From Kineococcus sp. NBC_00420 (GTDB taxonomy: Bacteria > Actinomycetota > Actinomycetes > Actinomycetales > Kineococcaceae): 64,000 nt of DNA. The stretch spans positions 558,001 to 622,000 of the forward strand of contig NZ_CP107930.1 in the NCBI RefSeq assembly GCF_036021035.1, given 5' to 3'. The notes under the pieces are model-generated. The model saw only the letters and a list, made by a program, of their open reading frames with translations, had not been told where the DNA came from and ran no database searches. A program made the position numbers and the translations under genes. Below are positions 37,458 through 45,320 of the stretch, in pieces (positions within the stretch are counted from its first letter, which is position 1; the number at the start of each line of letters is the position of its first letter).

Positions 37458-38659
37458 CAGATTCCTGCGGGAGGGGTGGAGGGAGTTTGGGAGCTGGGCT
37501 GGGCGGGCCTCGGCAAGCCCAGGCTCGCCAGCACGACCTCGGTCGGGTCGGGGAGGGAGGCGAGGATGCGGGTGCGGGCGAGCTGGCGGTGCAGGACGTC
37601 GGGCAGTGCCGCAGGGGTTCGGGCCCACAGCGCGAGGCCTGAACGGTCCAACACCGAGGCATTGGCCCGGCCGTGTCCGGGGATGGGCCGGTAGGTGACG
37701 GCCGGCAGCCCGGCAACGAGGGCTTCGGTGAAGGAGAGACCGCCGGCGTTCTGGACCAGGACGTCGGCCAGCTGCATCAGCTCGTGAACGTCGCTGCGCC
37801 AGCCCAGTGCGACCGCTCCCGGCACCTCCCTCACCCGACGTCGCAACCTCTCGTTGCGACCGCACAGCACCAGGGGCACCAGTCCCGCAGCGCTGACGTC
37901 ACGCACCGAAGGCAGCACGTCGCCCAGCCCCAGCGATCCCGCCACCAGCAGGGCCACGGGTCGGCCCGGCGGCAGGGCCAAGGTGGCGCGCAGGTGGACG
38001 AGCCGTTCCAGGTCTGCCGGGCGGGCGAAGCGAGCGGGCACCAGGGGGCCGGCGACCACGAACGACGTGGCGTATGCGGCCGCGCCCTGCTGAGCGGTGG
38101 CAGCCGTCACGGTGAGGTGCTCATCGACGCTCGGGTGCAGCCAGCTGATGTGCGCGGCAGGGTCGGTGAGGTAGGTGAGCACGCGAGCCGTCAGCGATCC
38201 CGCTGCTCGCAAACCGCCCAGGCATTGACTCGCCAGCGGGTAGGTCGACACGACGACGTCCGGCTGTACCTGCTCGATCCAGCGCTGCACGTCGCTGCTG
38301 CCGGAGGTGCAGATGGCCTTCTCGACGCGCCAGAGCAGGCTCTTGCGCTCCAGGCGTCGGAACAGCAGTTCGTACGCCGCCGGGACGTACCCGACGCTCG
38401 ACGTGTATCCCTCCCGCAGCAGACGCGCGGACGCCGAGGGGAGGGCGCTGAGGAAGTCGCGCACCTCCACCACCACTCCCGCCGCGCGCAGGCGGGCAGC
38501 GAGTTCCTTGGCGGCGCCGTCGTGGCCCGCTCCCACGCTGCCCGACACCACCAGAACCCTGGGCGCGTGCCCGCGAGGGCCGGGTGAGGGCAGGTGAGGA
38601 TGGCCGAGTGAGGGCAGGTGAACCGCTGCTGTGGAACCGGTGGTCGCGGCTGGACTCAC
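37457..38659 (-). CDS. Glycosyltransferase, MGDG-synthase/MurG-like (GT28)
   Basis: 400 residues from GTG 38659, which overlaps the stop of a small upstream ORF by 4 bp; GTG 38698 is an alternative. The conserved region starts RVLVVSGSVGAGHDGAAKEL, typical of diacylglycerol glycosyltransferases, and continues with VVSTYPLASQCLGGLRAAG, GSLGLGDVLPSVRDVS and the donor-binding LVQNAGGLSFTEALVAGLPA. It probably adds sugar to a membrane lipid. With the deacetylase and EamA genes it forms an envelope-modifying operon behind one of the six 17-bp operators. Confidence 0.9.
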   Translation of the reverse strand: MSPAATTGSTAAVHLPSLGHPHLPSPGPRGHAPRVLVVSGSVGAGHDGAAKELAARLRAAGVVVEVRDFLSALPSASARLLREGYTSSVGYVPAAYELLFRRLERKSLLWRVEKAICTSGSSDVQRWIEQVQPDVVVSTYPLASQCLGGLRAAGSLTARVLTYLTDPAAHISWLHPSVDEHLTVTAATAQQGAAAYATSFVVAGPLVPARFARPADLERLVHLRATLALPPGRPVALLVAGSLGLGDVLPSVRDVSAAGLVPLVLCGRNERLRRRVREVPGAVALGWRSDVHELMQLADVLVQNAGGLSFTEALVAGLPAVTYRPIPGHGRANASVLDRSGLALWARTPAALPDVLHRQLARTRILASLPDPTEVVLASLGLPRPAQPSSQTPSTPPAGI

Positions 38660-38778
38660 GACGTCGGGCACGCGCAGAAAAGGCCCGTCCAGGCGCACTG
38701 GGCGGGGACGGTGTCGGGGGCGGTGTCGGTTCGGGAACGGGAAGACGTCAACGAGCGCGGGTCCGCTGTCCGGATCAT
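38656..38778 (-). CDS. Possible 40-aa upstream ORF coupled to the glycosyltransferase
   Basis: ATG 38778 begins 23 nt after the 17-bp operator, a spacing like that at other genes of the set. The 40-residue product (MIRTADPRSLTSSRSRTDTA, then PDTVPAQCAWTGLFCACPTS) has no known family. Its TGA overlaps GTG 38659 of the glycosyltransferase. It may be a leader peptide or the frameshifted original start of the transferase. Confidence 0.4.
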   Translation of the reverse strand: MIRTADPRSLTSSRSRTDTAPDTVPAQCAWTGLFCACPTS

Positions 38779-38801
38779 GTCTGGCACTCTCACACAGTTC
38801 T

Positions 38802-38818
38802 GCTGAACCCCTCCTGAG
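38802..38818 (-). promoter_or_regulatory. 17-bp direct-repeat operator of the glycosyltransferase operon
   Basis: Minus strand CTCAGG-AGGGG-TTCAGC, half-sites 11 bp apart, 23 nt before the small upstream ORF. Confidence 0.6.
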
Positions 38819-38919
38819 GAGGAAGGGTCGGCGTCACAGGCGATGTCAGGCTCCGCATCGCAGTGTGCGGTCGCACCCTGCACGGGGTGGGGCAGACATC
38901 CAGAATCGTTTCGAGAGTT

Positions 38920-39350
38920 GTCGAGACCGCAACCTCGCCTCTGCTTCTCCCCGTCGTCCTGACCTGCATCGTAGAGGCCGTCGAAGTGTTGACCGCCGTA
39001 CGTGCGATCGGGGTGACTCGCGATCGGCGTTCCAGCGGTCTCGGTATTCTGGCTGCACTCTCGGTGATCGTTGCCGCTCTGGGGCCCACGTTGACGGCGA
39101 TACCGCTCAACGCTACGTCTGATCGTGGAGCGCTGCTGCTGGTCTTCGGCCTGCAGTGGCTGCGCAAGGCGATCCTGCGAACTGAGGGACGGAAGGCCCT
39201 GCACGACAAGGCGGCACTCTTCACCGCTCACGCCCAGGCGCCCCGTGCCGAGACCGTGCAGAGGGCCTCCGGTCTGGACGTTCAGGCCTTCACCCTCTGC
39301 AGCGAAGCTGTCCTGCCGGAGGGTCTGCTTGACGTCGATATCGCCTTCTG
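38920..39350 (+). pseudogene. Decayed COG4280-like gene
   Basis: The plus frame reads VEAVEVLTAVRAIGVTRDRR, LLLVFGLQWLRKAILRTEGR and KALHDKAALFTAHA, closely matching the intact gene at 20237. The second acidic motif has mutated (PEGLLDVDIAF against LEGLEVVFIVL), an internal stretch is missing and homology ends at about 39350. The open frame continues to 39423 in unrelated sequence. The product would lack the last two to three helices. Confidence 0.85.
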
Positions 39351-39359
39351 CTCCTCGGC

Positions 39360-39590
39360 GAGCCCAGGGCCCGGTACCACCAACGTTCTCCAGCCGATGA
39401 GGTTCAGGCTGCTGGATCGGTGAACGGCCGGCGACGAGCACCGAACCCCGGGTGGGTGAAACCTCCCCGCAGACCATCACGGGGAGGGTGGACCCGCCGG
39501 CTCCGCCGGGTCCGACCATGGCCGTGATGCGGCCCGCGCGAGGGCCGAAGGAGGCGTCCTGGACCACGGTCCTGCTCCGGAACGACTTTG
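39360..39590 (-). pseudogene. N-terminal remnant of an ABC transporter ATPase
   Basis: The minus strand reads VVQDASFGPRAGRITAMVGP, GGAGGSTLPVMVCGEVSPTR, then GSVLVAGRSPIQQPEP. This follows the start of an ABC ATPase with GPNGAGKSTLLR changed to GPGGAGGSTLPV, losing the Walker A lysine. Nothing of the Walker B or signature regions remains. It abuts the decayed COG4280 copy on the opposite strand. Confidence 0.7.
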
Positions 39591-39654
39591 AGAGCCCACG
39601 ACCTGGATCCCGTCCATCCTCCCTGCCTCCTCACCAACAGCGGTCATGCGTGTC

Positions 39655-40497
39655 TCACACCGCGGCGAGGGTTCCCGTGCCCAGCAGCGCGAGAAGCACG
39701 ACGCCGAGGGTGACCCGGTATCCTGCGAAGACGCTGATGCGGTGGTGGGCGACGAAACGCAGCAACCAGGCGATCGACGCGTACGCCACGACGAGGCTCA
39801 CAAGAGTCCCCACGGCGGTGGCACCCCACCCCACGGTGGCCGAGACCTCGGACCCTGCTGAGATCCCCTCGTAGAGACCGGCCGCGGTCAGCGCCGGGAT
39901 CGACATGAAGAACGACAGCCGGGTCGCGGTCACCCGGTCCAGACCGCGGAACAGGCCGGCGCTGATGGTGGCCCCGGACCGCGAAACCCCCGGAACCAGG
40001 GCGAGGCACTGGAGCAGCCCAATGGCGACCGCGTCCTGGAGGTTGACCTGGGCCTCACCGTGCTGCACGGCGCGGCGGGCAGCGAAGCTCTCCGCAGCGA
40101 TCATGACGAAGCTCCAGCCGATGAGCGCCACGGCCACGACCCACAAGCTGCGCAGTGGACCGGAGACGACGTCCTTGGCCAGGAAACCCACCACCCCCAC
40201 CGGGACCGACCCGACGATGACGCACCACGCCAGCCGGTAGTCGCTCTGGCGTGCAGCGGGGTTCCGCAGTCCCCGGACCCAGGCCAGCAGCAGCCGGACG
40301 ATGTCGCGGCGGAAGTACCCGACGACCGCGATGATCGCACCGAACTGGATGATCGCGGTGAACGCCGTGGTCCCGGCGTCATCGACCCGCAACCCTAGGA
40401 GCTTCTCGACGATGGTGAGGTGTCCGGTGCTGGACACGGGGAGGAACTCGGTGAGTCCCTCGACGATGCCGAGGACGACGGCCTGCCACAACTGCAC
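39655..40497 (-). CDS. uppP: Undecaprenyl-diphosphate phosphatase UppP (BacA)
   Basis: 280 residues from GTG 40497 (CAGGAAG 6 nt upstream). Signature regions LGIVEGLTEFLPVSSTGHL (catalytic Glu and Ser) and LVPGVSRSGATISAGLF (catalytic Arg), eight helices. It recycles the lipid carrier for peptidoglycan and polysaccharide synthesis and can confer bacitracin tolerance. The intact copy sits beside decayed dedA and ABC fragments; a C-terminal remnant of a second uppP is at 30297. Confidence 0.96.
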   Translation of the reverse strand: MQLWQAVVLGIVEGLTEFLPVSSTGHLTIVEKLLGLRVDDAGTTAFTAIIQFGAIIAVVGYFRRDIVRLLLAWVRGLRNPAARQSDYRLAWCVIVGSVPVGVVGFLAKDVVSGPLRSLWVVAVALIGWSFVMIAAESFAARRAVQHGEAQVNLQDAVAIGLLQCLALVPGVSRSGATISAGLFRGLDRVTATRLSFFMSIPALTAAGLYEGISAGSEVSATVGWGATAVGTLVSLVVAYASIAWLLRFVAHHRISVFAGYRVTLGVVLLALLGTGTLAAV

Positions 40498-40524
40498 GGT
40501 GCTTCCTGACTCTGGTCCGGTTGG

Positions 40525-40552
40525 TTCAGCGATCTTCTTGGGAGGGTTCAGC
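40525..40552 (+). promoter_or_regulatory. Two TTCAGC half-sites 22 bp apart upstream of uppP
   Basis: TTCAGC at 40525-40530 and at 40547-40552, two 11-bp periods apart, on the strand opposite to uppP. It is a weaker relative of the 17-bp operators; orientation argues against a simple activator role. Confidence 0.35.
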
Positions 40553-40887
40553 GGGAGTGCTGCAGCGCCCGACGGCGCAGGTCGCGGCGGCCGACCACGA
40601 CGACCACGTTGCTGACAGTGGTGGCGATCCCGCTCACGACCGAACCGGTCGTGGCGGTGACCAGCACCAGGGGCAGGGACAGCCGTCCCTGCTGGGCCGG
40701 GAAGCCCGCCAGTGGCAGGACGACTTCGCTGGGCGCAGGTGGGATGAGGGTTTCGACGAGCGTGAGGAAGCCGACGCCGACCTCCCGCAGCATCGATGAG
40801 GTCCGCAAAGAACCCGGTGACCCCGGCCAGCCCCGCAGTACCGGTCGTAGGGGTGCTCAGCCCCGCGACGGCGGTGAGAGTGGACAA
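40548..40887 (-). pseudogene. Truncated, frameshifted dedA gene
   Basis: The minus strand reads LSTLTAVAGLSTPTTGTAGL and AGVTGFFADLID. After a frameshift near 40800 it continues LREVGVGFLTLVETLIPPAP, SEVVLPLAGFPAQQGRLSLP, then VTATTGSVVSG before homology ends. This is the N-terminal third of a DedA protein of a third type (ETLIPPxPSEVVLPLAGF). The catalytic-like Arg region is missing. Confidence 0.85.
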
Positions 40888-41041
40888 GAGATCTCCAGGT
40901 GGTCGGCGCGTAGTCGGGATCGACGGTCGCGAGGTGAGCACCGGTCGTTGGCGACGACCATGGCAGTCCAGTCCTGAACGCCACCTGAGGTACCACCGCG
41001 AGAGATCGCCACGAGAGATCACCGCACGATGAGGTCCGAGG

Positions 41042-41480
41042 TCAGTGCCTGACGAGATCGGTCAGGTAGATGCTCATGACCTGCCCCACGCCGACGGTGG
41101 TGCAGGCGGTGACGATCTTCTTCCGCGCGTCCGCGACGTACCCGTCCCGTTGCCCGGCGGAGATCAGTCGGGCCTCGGTGAGCCCACTGAACTCGTTGAT
41201 CACGACATCGACGGCCTTGCTGCCGTCGGGGGCTGTGGTGGCGGCGGTTGTGGCCTGTAGCACGACCCGACCTCGAGGTAGTGACCGAGGGCGAGGTTGA
41301 CGCTGATGGGTTCCAGTGCCACCACAGCCCCCACGACGGGAGCCGGAGTGGTCACGGCCGCTGCTGGACGGGTGAAGCACCAGGCATCCCGTCCCCGCCG
41401 GGGATCAAGACAGCGGCGGCCGCTGCGCTGACGATGACCTTCTTCCTGCGGCCCGCCGGTTTGCCTCGGCGGGCGTCGTG
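41042..41480 (-). pseudogene. Decayed second copy of fliL
   Basis: Segments in different minus frames match the intact FliL at 44778: GKPAGRRKKVIVSAAAAAVL (against KPGGKKKMIIIAAGAAVLLA), ALEPISVNLALGHYLEVG (against ALDPISVNLADGHYLKIG), DGSKAVDVVINEFSGLTEAR (against DGSKAYDLIINEYSNLSMSD) and MSIYLTDLVRH with a stop. At least two frameshifts separate them. It lies in the same orientation as fliL, between fliL and fliM. Confidence 0.9.
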
Positions 41481-41514
41481 TGGTCGACCGAACCAAGGTG
41501 CCGCGAGGTCGACC

Positions 41515-41985
41515 ACCTGGTGTTCGGCGGCTGCCGCGAACTGCTCGACGACCCTGTCGGATCATGCTGTGGTGGCTCGAAGCCGGGGTCCAGGTGTCCT
41601 CCGCCGCCGCCGGGTGCAGGCCCTCGTCGCCGTTGCGGCCGACGCGGTACTGCTGTTGGTGCTCAACGACTTCCGGGTCAGCCTCGACGCGACCAACGTC
41701 GCCACGGCCCAGTTCACCGCCCCGCTCGTCACCGTCGACATCGCCAGTGCGCCCGACGCGGCGAGAGCGGCGAACGCTGCCGGGCACGCAGCCCTGCAGG
41801 AGGCGATCGACGCCGACGCCGACGGTGTGGTGGTCGCCGCCAGCAACGACCTCGCGGGAGCGGCGGCATTCCTCGACGACCGCCCGGCAGCCGATGGATC
41901 GAGAGGCGGCAGCTACGTCTCCCCTTCGACGACGACCCCGAGCGCGACCGCTCGCCGGTGGAGCACGGAAGGACTCCTCAGGAGG
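41515..41985 (+). pseudogene. N-terminal remnant of the histidine kinase
   Basis: Plus-strand frames give LWWLEAGVQVSS (against VRWWLGAGVQVRS), AVAADAVLLLVLNDFRVSLD, ATNVATAQ (against IDAGNLATAQ), ALQEAIDADADG and PFDDDPERD (against PFDDDPYRF). These match the sensor part of the kinase at 28131 up to the start of HAMP. Two or more frameshifts are present and all catalytic domains are lost. Confidence 0.85.
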
Positions 41986-42604
41986 TGGGTGTGCGATGCC
42001 GGCGGCGTCGCAGGGACCAGACCAGGAGGACGACCACCGCGACGACCGCGACGAGGACACCGCTGCCCCGACCGAGCCACTGCGCCGCAGCGGAGTAGGA
42101 CGCGCCGGCGGAGTAGCCGACCAGGACGGCCGCGACGGCCCAGACGATCCCGCCGACGACGTTCCAGGCGGCGAAGCGCCCGTAGGGCATGCGCGCCGTT
42201 CCCGCCAGGGCCGGGGTGACGGCCCGCAGGAAGGCGGTGAACCGACCGAGGAACACCGCGCCGCCCCCGCGACGTTCCAGGAGGTCGCGGGCCTTCTCCA
42301 GGCCGACGGCGTGCCGGCGCAGCGGCCCTGCGGCGAGCAGGCGGGAACCGAACCGCCGCCCGACGAGGTAGCCGACGCTGTCGCCGGCCACCGCTGCGAG
42401 CGCGACGACGGCGAAGGCCACCGGCAGCGGCGTGTGCCCGAGGTTCGCGGAGGCGCCGGCGACGATCGCAGCCGTCTCACCGGGCACCACGAATCCCACG
42501 AAGAGCGCGTCCTCGGCGAAGACCAGCAGGGCGACGACCACGAGCAGCCACACCGTCGGCACCGCCAGCAGGGCAGCCACCACGTGCTCCACCGCCCTCA
42601 CCAC
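41978..42604 (-). CDS. DedA family membrane protein, copy B
   Basis: 208 residues; tandem GTG codons at 42604 and 42601 make the start uncertain, with GGAGG immediately before. Signatures: FAEDALFVGFVVPGETAAIV, GYLVGRRFGSRL, RFTAFLRAVTPALAGTARM. Several helices and a basic tail. It has its own 17-bp operator 34 nt upstream and is divergent from DUF347-D, so the dedA/DUF347 pairing seen at 22-23.5 kb recurs here in a different orientation. Confidence 0.9.
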   Translation of the reverse strand: MVRAVEHVVAALLAVPTVWLLVVVALLVFAEDALFVGFVVPGETAAIVAGASANLGHTPLPVAFAVVALAAVAGDSVGYLVGRRFGSRLLAAGPLRRHAVGLEKARDLLERRGGGAVFLGRFTAFLRAVTPALAGTARMPYGRFAAWNVVGGIVWAVAAVLVGYSAGASYSAAAQWLGRGSGVLVAVVAVVVLLVWSLRRRRHRTPTS

Positions 42605-42638
42605 CTCCGCTCGACTGCGAGGAGCATCCGACAGGCGC

Positions 42639-42655
42639 GCTGAACCCTCGCTGAG
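42639..42655 (-). promoter_or_regulatory. 17-bp direct-repeat operator of dedA copy B
   Basis: Minus strand CTCAGC-GAGGG-TTCAGC, half-sites 11 bp apart, 34 nt before the dedA-B start. Confidence 0.6.
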
Positions 42656-42681
42656 GACGGGTCGGTCCTCCTCGGGCCGTC

Positions 42682-42698
42682 CTCAGGAACCCTTCAGC
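42682..42698 (+). promoter_or_regulatory. 17-bp direct-repeat operator of DUF347-D
   Basis: Plus strand CTCAGG-AACCC-TTCAGC, ending exactly 22 nt before the ATG at 42721. It faces the dedA-B operator 26 bp away, so one intergenic region serves both divergent genes. Confidence 0.65.
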
Positions 42699-42720
42699 AC
42701 CACCCCGTCACGGTGAGTGC

Positions 42721-43497
42721 ATGACATCTCCCCTGCGCACCGCCACGAACAAGGTTCCCGAGGTCACCGCCTTCTTCTGGATCGTCAAGGTCCTCGCCAC
42801 CACGGTCGGCGAGACGGCCGCCGACTACCTGAACGAGACCCTCGGGTTCGGCCTGAGCGCCACGAGCATCGTCATGGGCCTCCTGCTGGCGATCGTGCTC
42901 GTCGCGCAGTTCCGGTCGCGCACCTACCGGCCCCCGCTGTACTGGCTCGCCGTCGTCCTCATCAGCGTCGTCGGCACCCTGATCACCGACAACCTCACGG
43001 ATGTCGCCGGAGTTCCGCTGATCGCCTCGACGGTCGCCTTCGCGGTCCTGCTGACCGCCACGTTCGCCGTCTGGTACGCCCGGGAGGGGACGCTCTCGAT
43101 CCACGCCGTCGACTCCCGCAGCCGCGAGGCCTGGTACTGGCTGACCATCCTCTTCACGTTCGCCCTCGGTACCGCCGCCGGCGACCTCATCGCGGAGGAG
43201 GCGGGTCTCGGCTACCTGCCCTCGGTCGCGTTGTTCGCCGCGGCCATCGCCGTCGTCGCCGTGCTGCGCTTCGGCGTCAAGCTCAGCGCCGTGGCGACCT
43301 TCTGGGCCGCCTACGTCCTGACCCGCCCGCTCGGCGCTTCGCTCGGCGACCTGCTGTCGCAGGCCAAGGGCGACGGGGGACTCGGCCTCGGCACCACCGC
43401 CACCAGCGCGATCTTCCTCGCCGCGATCCTCGTCGTCGTGGTGTACCTGACCCGCAGCCGCATCGACTCCCCCGACCGCGGACTCGTGACCCGCTGA
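42721..43497 (+). CDS. DUF347 (COG4705) membrane protein, copy D
   Basis: 258 residues, the shortest copy, with hardly any tails: MTSPLRTATNKVPEVTAFFW, the internal repeat WYWLTILFTFALGTAAGDLI, and AYVLTRPLGASLGDLLSQ. About eight helices. Closest to copy B. Preceded by the 17-bp operator and followed, 71 bp on, by the phosphodiester glycosidase with its own operator. Function unknown. Confidence 0.9.
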   Translation: MTSPLRTATNKVPEVTAFFWIVKVLATTVGETAADYLNETLGFGLSATSIVMGLLLAIVLVAQFRSRTYRPPLYWLAVVLISVVGTLITDNLTDVAGVPLIASTVAFAVLLTATFAVWYAREGTLSIHAVDSRSREAWYWLTILFTFALGTAAGDLIAEEAGLGYLPSVALFAAAIAVVAVLRFGVKLSAVATFWAAYVLTRPLGASLGDLLSQAKGDGGLGLGTTATSAIFLAAILVVVVYLTRSRIDSPDRGLVTR

Positions 43498-43529
43498 ACC
43501 GCTGACTCGCCCGGCACAGCGCGCCCGGA

Positions 43530-43546
43530 TTCAGCGCAGTTTCAAC
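43530..43546 (+). promoter_or_regulatory. 17-bp direct-repeat operator of the phosphodiester glycosidase
   Basis: Plus strand TTCAGC-GCAGT-TTCAAC, half-sites 11 bp apart, ending exactly 22 nt before the ATG at 43569. Confidence 0.6.
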
Positions 43547-43568
43547 AACGCCGGAGCAGGGTGTGCCC

Positions 43569-44714
43569 ATGAGCACCGCCGACTCCCCTCCCCACCGACC
43601 GCTCCGTCGACACCCCCGCCGCCGTCGCCGACTGCTGGTCACGGCTGGGATCACCGCTGCTGTCCTCGCCGCCCCCGCCGTCTCCTACGTGCAGGCCCTC
43701 ACCTACCCGGGGTCCGCTCCGTTCGCGACGCGCTCCGTGGAGTGGGTGCGGGACAACGGGGGTGGCCGGGTCGTCGACGCCGCCGAGAACTGGTGGTACG
43801 CCCGGCACGTGCCGGCGGGTCAGACGCCGACGGTCCGGGCCGGGACGGGCAGCACGCACGTCGTGCGGGTGGTCCAGGTCGTGCCACCGGTGATCCCGGG
43901 AGTCCCGCAGGCCGTCGGCGAGGACCAGTGGATCCCCGGGAGGTCCGGGACCGACGGGAACCCCGCCCTCTGGACGACGTTCTTCCGACCCGACGCGGCC
44001 CACCCTGAGGTGATCGCCGGCGCCGCGTGGATCGAGGCCGGAGCGGTCGCCCACCTCGTCGCCGGGACGACCCAGCCGGACCGGGGTTCCTGGCCGGGGA
44101 ACGCCCGCGTCGCCACCACCGACGTCCCGAACCTGCTGGCGACGTTCAACTCGGGGTTCAAGTTCAAGGACACTCCCGGCGGGTTCCTGCTGCAGGGCCG
44201 GTCCTCGCGACCGCTCGTCGACGGCCTGGCCACCGCGGTGATCGACGCGCGGGGACACCTGGACGTCGGGAGGCTCGGCTCCGACGTCACCGTCGGCCCG
44301 ACGACCCTCGCCGCGCGGCAGAACCTGCAGATGGTCGTCGAGGGCGGTCGTCCCGTTCCCGGGCTCGCCGACGACGCGCACGGTGCGTGGGGGACGTCGA
44401 GGAACCAGAAGCAGTTCACCTGGCGGTCGGGTCTCGGGGTCGACGCGCGCGGTGACACCGTCTACGTCGCGGGCAACGGCCTCGACCTGGTGCACCTGAC
44501 CGACGCCCTCGTGACCGCGGGAGCGGTGCGCGCCATGGAACTCGACATGCACCACGGGATGGCGTCCTTCGCCAGCTGGCAACCGACCGATGGGTCGGGA
44601 ACGCCGACGCCGACGAAGCTGCTGCCCGACATGTCCCGTCCGGCCGATCGCTACCTCGAGCCCGATCAGCGGGACTTCTTCTACCTCACCGTCCCGACGA
44701 CCAGCGGAGGGTGA
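43569..44714 (+). CDS. Secreted phosphodiester glycosidase (NAGPA family)
   Basis: 381 residues from ATG 43569 (GGAGCAGG upstream). A basic start and a signal anchor (LLVTAGITAAVLAAPAVSYV), then the phosphodiester glycosidase domain: NLLATFNSGFKFKDTPGGFL, QFTWRSGLGVDARGDTVYVA and VTAGAVRAMELDMHHGMASF. This family hydrolyses sugar phosphodiester links, as in the mammalian mannose-6-phosphate uncovering enzyme; bacterial members are linked to cell-surface polymers. A strong terminator follows. A decayed copy is at 34963-35717. Confidence 0.85.
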   Translation: MSTADSPPHRPLRRHPRRRRRLLVTAGITAAVLAAPAVSYVQALTYPGSAPFATRSVEWVRDNGGGRVVDAAENWWYARHVPAGQTPTVRAGTGSTHVVRVVQVVPPVIPGVPQAVGEDQWIPGRSGTDGNPALWTTFFRPDAAHPEVIAGAAWIEAGAVAHLVAGTTQPDRGSWPGNARVATTDVPNLLATFNSGFKFKDTPGGFLLQGRSSRPLVDGLATAVIDARGHLDVGRLGSDVTVGPTTLAARQNLQMVVEGGRPVPGLADDAHGAWGTSRNQKQFTWRSGLGVDARGDTVYVAGNGLDLVHLTDALVTAGAVRAMELDMHHGMASFASWQPTDGSGTPTPTKLLPDMSRPADRYLEPDQRDFFYLTVPTTSGG

Positions 44715-44730
44715 GCGCTGCAGACGCGGG

Positions 44731-44760
44731 AAGGCCCCGGGCGCTGGTGCCCGGGGCCTT
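44731..44760. terminator. Bidirectional terminator between glycosidase gene and fliL
   Basis: 12-bp perfect stem aaggccccgggc (44731-44742) and gcccggggcctt (44749-44760), 6-nt loop, between two convergent genes. It closes the proximal flagellar block on its 3' side. Confidence 0.88.
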
Positions 44761-44777
44761 CCTCGTGGGGGTTCAGC

Positions 44778-45287
44778 TCACTGCATGACGAAGGAGGTCA
44801 GGTAGATGCCCATGACCCCCTCGGTCGCCACGCCCTTGTCGTCGTGCGTCTTGTACGCCTCGATGATCTTGCCTTGCAGCTCGTCCTTGAAGTGGTTGCG
44901 CTGGTCGGCGTTCTCCAGGTCGCTCATCGACAGGTTCGAGTACTCGTTGATGATCAGGTCGTAGGCCTTGGAGCCGTCGAGGCCGGTGCTGCTGCCCTCG
45001 TGGCCGCTGCTGGCGGCGAGGACGCCCTGCAGCCCGACGCCGATCTTCAGGTAGTGACCGTCGGCGAGGTTGACGCTGATCGGGTCGAGCGCGGTGACGT
45101 CACCCGGGGTGAGGGTCGGCGTGGGGGTCGCCGTCGCGGCGGAGGCGCTGTCGCCCTTGGTGAGGAAGAAGACACCACCACCCACGCCACCGGCGAGCAG
45201 GACGGCCGCGCCCGCGGCGATGATGATCATCTTCTTCTTGCCGCCGGGCTTGGCCTCGCCGTCGCCCTTGGTCTTGTCCTTGGCCAT
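44778..45287 (-). CDS. fliL: Flagellar basal body-associated protein FliL
   Basis: 169 residues: Lys-rich cytoplasmic start, one helix (KMIIIAAGAAVLLAGGVGGG), a Thr/Pro linker and the FliL periplasmic domain (VTALDPISVNLADGHYLKIG ... VMGIYLTSFVMQ). FliL rings surround the stator and support motor torque. Last gene of flbD-motA-motB-fliL. A terminator follows at once, and fliM, its normal neighbour, is 30 kb away. Confidence 0.96.
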   Translation of the reverse strand: MAKDKTKGDGEAKPGGKKKMIIIAAGAAVLLAGGVGGGVFFLTKGDSASAATATPTPTLTPGDVTALDPISVNLADGHYLKIGVGLQGVLAASSGHEGSSTGLDGSKAYDLIINEYSNLSMSDLENADQRNHFKDELQGKIIEAYKTHDDKGVATEGVMGIYLTSFVMQ

Positions 45288-45320
45288 GGGGAACTCCGTT
45301 CGGTCGTGTTCGTCAGGGGG

